Below are positions 59,301 through 64,000 of a stretch of 64,000 nucleotides of DNA, piece by piece. Every line of letters begins with the position of its first letter. The first letter of the stretch is position 1. The position numbers and the translations under genes are program-made. Origin of the DNA: Chimonanthus salicifolius (Eukaryota; Streptophyta; Magnoliopsida; Laurales; Calycanthaceae). Where the stretch lies: positions 38,308,739-38,372,738 of the forward strand of contig CM023541.1 of NCBI GenBank assembly GCA_013350335.1, in the 5' to 3' direction. Under the pieces are notes generated by a model that was not told the origin of the DNA, ran no database searches, and was given only the letters and a program-made list of their open reading frames with translations.

Positions 59301-62300
59301 TGTCACACCCCGCCTTCCAACACCTAGACATGCGTGATTTGATTGTACAAATTTAAATCACCTGCTGCCCTAAACGGGTCTTACTTTCAAAATCTGTGGT
59401 TGAATTCAAACAAACATAATTACATTCACAAGCCACCAAAATTCCTTAAGTCCACAACCTGCTAGAAGACTTAACATCTCATTTGAGCTTCCAAATAACT
59501 TAAAGGGATAAAAATCACTCACATAAAGATTTCTAAACGCATCACTTACTCACATTCCCATAATAATCAAATTAAAGCGTTCTCAAAATTAATCCATACT
59601 TGAATTTATTATCCAAGTTTCCACAAAATTAAAAATAAACGAATGAACAATTTTCTCAAAGTCTCAAATCAAATAAACAACCAACTTATAATCTAAATAG
59701 TAAATTCTGCACTAACTAAGCGTTTCTACGAATTCTTCATCGACTCATCGCCTTCTAAGCTCAGTTGTGATTATCGTTTAGACCCAAGTTCAAGGGATTG
59801 CCTGCAATGTAAGGGATGAGCTCCATGTTCAGTGAAGAAAACAATAACACAAACATAGCATATGATATCCCTACTTCCTCAATGATATTTCAAATAAGTA
59901 AGCATAACAATTTTTTTCATGCTCATGCCTTTGCAAAAATGTAATGGTCAATGACAAATGCCATATTCCAACCCATTATTACATCTACTGATATTTGGTG
60001 GCCTTCCCGACGAATCGAGGATAACACAACATCGCCTTAATGGCCTTCTCACATAAAGTGAGGATAACACAACCTACCACCAAATAACAACCCTCATGAC
60101 TTGTTACGGATATTACATCTCTTCTACCAGAATGGTCTTCCCACTTAAAGTGAGGTTAACAACACTACCACCGTCGTGGTCTCCGTGACAATCATGGATC
60201 GCACCCTCATACCCAATGCTATGAACATGAGAATGCTATACTCAATGCTAATCAATATGCTGAATTAATCATAACATATTTATGGAATTATAACTTCCAT
60301 TTTAAGCAGATTATTGCATCATAATCGACGTCTCACTTGCTATAGCATGCATATACCTTGAAATAACCATAGCAATAATCCAAGCATCATAATGATTTGA
60401 ATCATATAGACCAACATTCAAACATGTACAATCAAGATTGAAATTCAACAATACCATACAATTAATCATTAATCTACGAATATAAAATCATTGGATCTTT
60501 CAATACATTAATGGTTAGATTTCACAATCCGGGCGGACTGGATCTCCTCACAGCCAATAGAATATTTAGCCAAAATCTCCCTTACATTACTGTGAGTGAG
60601 CACCGGATTATAACCATCATTAACATGCATCCAGTCTTTTCTAAATCTAACAATTATATTCATGACATACAAAACAATGCATAATTTTCATTGCAGAACA
60701 ACAAATAGAAAATTATATGAATACATGGTATGTAGTGAATTGTTTCCCTCACCTAGAAGTTTGTGAAGTGCCAACAATGAACTCAAACGCTTTCCAAGAG
60801 ATATTAGCCTTGAGGACCAAAGTTTGCTGCAAATATGATTTAAAGATTTCACGTGTTATTAAAATGAGGATTATTTATTTTCTTCGGTAATTTACATTAA
60901 GGTGAAGTATGTTGCTGCCTCAACTTTAGTCTATGGGTTATCTAAAGGTCCATGGTTAAGGGTAAAGGTGGAGTTCATACAATGTACGACCGAGTCAAGC
61001 CTATTCCAACTCGGTACTAAAATAAGATAAAAACCTTCTCTTTAATTTTTCAGATAACTTCGCTCAAGATATAATAAATAATAGTATATTTGTAGTTATA
61101 AATTCGCATTGTTCAATCATTTAACTTAAAGAAAACCACGTAAGAAAAGGTTGTACAATAACACTGTAACGAGGTTTCAAAATCATAAACCAAAGAGTTT
61201 GTCTATTTATATAAAGTTTAACTAGCAGTAATAATATGCTATAAGCATTAAGAATAGAAGGGAGAGTAGGTGAGACTGAAGAAGATGGGATTAAAAAAAA
61301 AACCTGGACGTCAGTTACCCACTTTAAGGGGGTCTTGTAGGAATATCCTTTTCTAATAGGTGTGAAAATAAAATAAGACAATGCTTAGGTATTCACTGAA
61401 AATTTCAGAATCCTTTATTATAAAACAGTGTAGTAACATAGAACAAAACTAATAAACGAAAATCCATACCGGTTTAGATTATATACTAACATAACCTGGG
61501 CAAACTTTTAAGGAAAGATCAGATTTGTTACTGTAAAATAAATTAAAAGTCTTTCAAATAAATTTGGAATTCATAAACTGTTTTGGGCATCACCAAGTAA
61601 ATTTATATTCCACAAACAGTTATCTGAATTTATGGCTTGTAATGGGCATACCTTAAAATATCCAAACCAAGAAACACTGTGCAAAAGGGGTCGGTTAACC
61701 AAAACAGTCACTTGATTGGCTGAAATAGAACAGTGGGACAGCAAGGGGAAACACCCAAGTTTAGGCTGTGTTTATTTTTTTTTATTTTTTTATTTTTTTA
61801 AAGTCCCAAACAGTCCCCTAAAAATCCACGATCAGCAGACTGAGAAATCAGTCCCAGATAACATCAGTTACATTAATAGTTTGGCTAGTCTCTCTTCATC
61901 AATTCACATAGGTAAATATAAATAACAGGGCATCTACTTCTATGCATTTGGTTGGAAAAAGGGCACCTTGGGTTCTCTAGTGTTATGTACTCATCAAACT
62001 GAGACTAAAACCAGTCTTAAAATCAGCCAGTTAGGGGCTGAAAAGAGGTCTCTTCCCAATAGTCTAGAGACTGAAACCCACTCCCAACATCAGCCGATCT
62101 TGGACTGAAAATCAATCCTCAAACAAGGTCCGGCTGGGTTGTAAAATGTCAAGAAGGGATCGGTTTAAGCATGGGCTGTTTTGGGGCTTTGGCACTATAG
62201 GTCTAACCGAAGATCAACTGTGGGAGAGGAAATAAGAATACAATTCGATGGATAAATACCTGTAAACTAAGGGTGAAGACGACTGAAAACGACAGCACGG

Positions 62301-63186
62301 ACTGTCCCGACTTCCTTCAGATCGCAAATAGGGGTTTTCCCTCTTCCGTTTGGGTCGCTGTTGGTTGGATTCCACCGGAATCTCTGTCACGGAGAGAAGG
62401 AGAAGTGAGGAAGATGCCGAGAGAGAGAGAGAGAGTTGCAGTGCTAGGGATCGCAAAATCGTCGTTTTCCCTCTTCCGCTTGGGCTTTAAATGGCTGCTT
62501 GAGTCCGCTGTCCCAATTTCGGGAGGGAAGATCGGAAGGGAAAAAGAAAGAGGAAATGGATTTGAGTCCCTCTGAAGAAAGGAAAGGAAGGAGAAACTTT
62601 GGGAAATTTCCCCATGGAATACGGCAGTGGGTAGGGAGAGATAAGGGAGGAACGAAAGAAAACCCATATGGGTTTTCTCTTCTATCGGAAATTTCGGGGT
62701 TCTAAAACAATAAGGAAATTTAAGGAATTCGACGGAAACGGGTGTGGTGTCAAAGACCCACGCCACTTATTCATCTTGGGTTGTTAGGGTCGGTTTTCCT
62801 CATCTCGGGTTGTTACGGTCGGTTTTCCTTTAAATTAATCTGCCATTTATTTAAATTTCGTTTATTTAAAGTTTGAACCTATTTATTGATTTTAAAATTT
62901 TAAATAAAATATTTCCAATTGAAATTCTAACTTAGGGGAAATTAACAATCTAAGTTGATAATTTATTTCCATTCCCTTAATTTTAATTCGAAGGGGGTAA
63001 ATTTGTAAATTCTCATTGAGGATAAAGTGTGTGAAATAGGGGTCTATTATTCATTCCCTAAATTAAATTGTGTTTTCTCCAAATAAATTTATCCATTTAA
63101 ACTAACAATCAATTTAAACTACGATAATTTTCTAAATTAATTTTACCCATCACATCTGACCCGTTACCCCGGGTCGGATCATTACA
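59301..63186 (-). mobile_element. Tekay-like solo LTR (3.9 kb) in intron 5
   Basis: On the + strand TGTCACACCCCGCC to GGGTCGGATCATTACA, flanked by perfect 5 bp duplications AAAAT (59296-59300 and 63187-63191). No internal region: a solo LTR. The right-hand 390 bp (about 62790-63186) match the LTR fragment at 43240-43626. On the minus strand it has a CT-rich leader-like region (62440-62400). Tandem GTGAGGATAACACAAC-type units lie at 60000-60170, 0.7-0.9 kb from the 3' tip. The ORF-like frames at 62214-62766 are not genes. Confidence 0.9.
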
Positions 63187-63191
63187 AAAAT

Positions 63192-64000
63192 AGTATGACG
63201 CATTTCCCCTCATAAAAAACTTTGTCACCTAAATGTTTAGAGTGAAACTTGTATATTTTATCTTTTAGTGTTATTTTCACACATTATTTTCATTTAAAAT
63301 GAACTTGATTTAATTTTGTTTAAATAGGCTGCTGTGTCATCGTGTCATATTTATTTTGGGGTAGCCGTGTTAGATACCTTGTACCCATTTCGAACTTTGA
63401 CACTCGTGCCTGTACTCATGCAACTTAGGTGGAAGGATGGTGGTTTTCTTCGTTTCTCCATATTTTTTTGTTATTAGTGTTTGAAGATATTATACAAAAT
63501 GATGAATAGAGTCACCTGGTTTACTTGCCGAGTCACTTGATTGATCCAACTCAACAATTGACCAGGTTTTGGCAAGAAATCTATAGTTTCTCAAAATTTG
63601 TTAATGTGGTTCATCTCTAGTAAAAAAATATGGCTTGAGTTAGTGAAGGGTTCATGAGGGGTGCAATTTTTGCCATGTGAAATGATATTCTTTTTGTTCT
63701 TTTATTTCTCAATCTGTAATTTTCTCATTCTCTTTTGAATGGTAAAAGCCATCTTCTTATTCACTATTAGATGAATGGAGTTTCACTATGCCATGTAAGT
63801 TTTGTGTCTCTTTATGTGCTGTCTTTGAATTAATATGTTTATTTTATTTTATATTATTTTTTTTCTGTTATTTGAATGCATTTTCTCCACAACACAAAAG
63901 GTGGGTCACATAATTGCATGTCTTTTTGTGAAGTACTGATCTTGCTCATCTTGATAATTTTCCTATTTATATGCATATACAGATGCATAATTTCCTTCTG
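63192..64000. other. End of window: plain intron DNA
   Basis: AT-rich. A GGGGTAGCCGTGTTAGATAC / CACTCGTGCC segment at 63350-63420 recalls the ends of the TIR element at 55963. No exon is recognised. Confidence 0.45.

Larger units (their letters stand above)
25112..64000 (+). other. GP210: GP210/NUP210 gene span (5' part; runs off the window)
   Basis: Nuclear pore membrane glycoprotein 210 of plants: a large single-pass ER/nuclear-envelope protein forming the membrane ring of the nuclear pore. Five exons (152, 266, 182, 217 and 347 nt) total 1164 nt, exactly 388 codons, with matching phases at every junction and GT-AG introns. This is roughly the first fifth of the family's usual length of about 1,900 residues (from memory). 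Introns 1-4 are 3548, 9598, 2742 and 13216 bp; intron 5 exceeds 8.6 kb. No stop, frameshift or bad splice site was found, so the gene looks active despite its transposon load. Confidence 0.9.
55380..64000 (+). other. GP210 intron 5 (more than 8.6 kb, open to the right)
   Basis: No further GP210 exon was recognised to the window end. Contents: 55380-55820 plain; local duplication with a TIR element (55821-57300); 57301-59300 plain, with fragments and a 62 bp repeat; solo LTR 59301-63186; 63192-64000 plain. A possible acceptor TATACAG near 63982 cannot be judged. Confidence 0.75.

Noticed and set aside
62214..62766. Overlapping ORFs of 80-149 codons on both strands
   Set aside because: They lie in the leader-like part of a solo LTR and translate GA/CT-rich sequence; no family recognised.
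63960..64000. Start of GP210 exon 6
   Set aside because: A TATACAG acceptor-like site near 63982 is followed by only 18 bases; they do not show a recognisable GP210 continuation.

Overview
This is nuclear DNA of a flowering plant: AT-rich, with plant-type Ty3/gypsy (Tekay-like chromovirus) and Ty1/copia elements, TRIM elements, LINEs and MITEs, around one plant gene with GT-AG introns. No rRNA, tRNA, CRISPR or bacterial-type gene was seen. The species cannot be fixed from the sequence; the very long, repeat-filled introns suggest a large, probably woody, angiosperm genome.

The only apparently functional gene is the 5' part of GP210/NUP210, the membrane-ring nucleoporin, on the + strand. Its start codon is at 25112 and five exons are visible (25112-25263, 28812-29077, 38676-38857, 41600-41816, 55033-55379). 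They join in one open frame of 388 codons. The gene runs off the right edge: after exon 5 no further exon is recognisable for 8.6 kb. The introns are 3.5, 9.6, 2.7, 13.2 and more than 8.6 kb, and almost all of that length is transposable elements.

Layout. 1-2460: a decayed plant-transposon ORF and an array of short GC-rich palindromic repeats. 2490-9131: a 5'-truncated Tekay-like element (decayed pol plus a 3.4 kb LTR) with a TRIM solo LTR inside the LTR. 9132-24362: AT-rich intergenic DNA with small repeats, MITE-like pieces and a LINE tail. 24363-25111: a Stowaway-like MITE just upstream of the GP210 promoter and leader. Intron 1: a degenerate tandem array split by a 1.7 kb LTR retrotransposon that carries a gag-like/CTP synthase chimera. 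Intron 2: an LTR-type element with the same kind of plant-transposon ORF, a second Tekay-like element, and a copia LTR. Intron 3: a LINE end. Intron 4: a copia element carrying a TRIM/gypsy composite, an intact 570 bp TRIM and one more insertion, then a LINE with duplicated RNase H ends. Intron 5: a TIR element inside a local duplication and a 3.9 kb solo LTR.

The most interesting observation is the intron 1 element (25415-27100, minus strand). It has two LTRs about 97% alike, a perfect 5 bp target duplication, a Met-tRNA-like primer site, and a gag-like segment continuous in frame, apart from one stop codon, with a captured CTP synthase piece. Second is a shared design in two Tekay-like LTRs: arrays of different short palindromes at nearly the same distance from the LTR 3' end.
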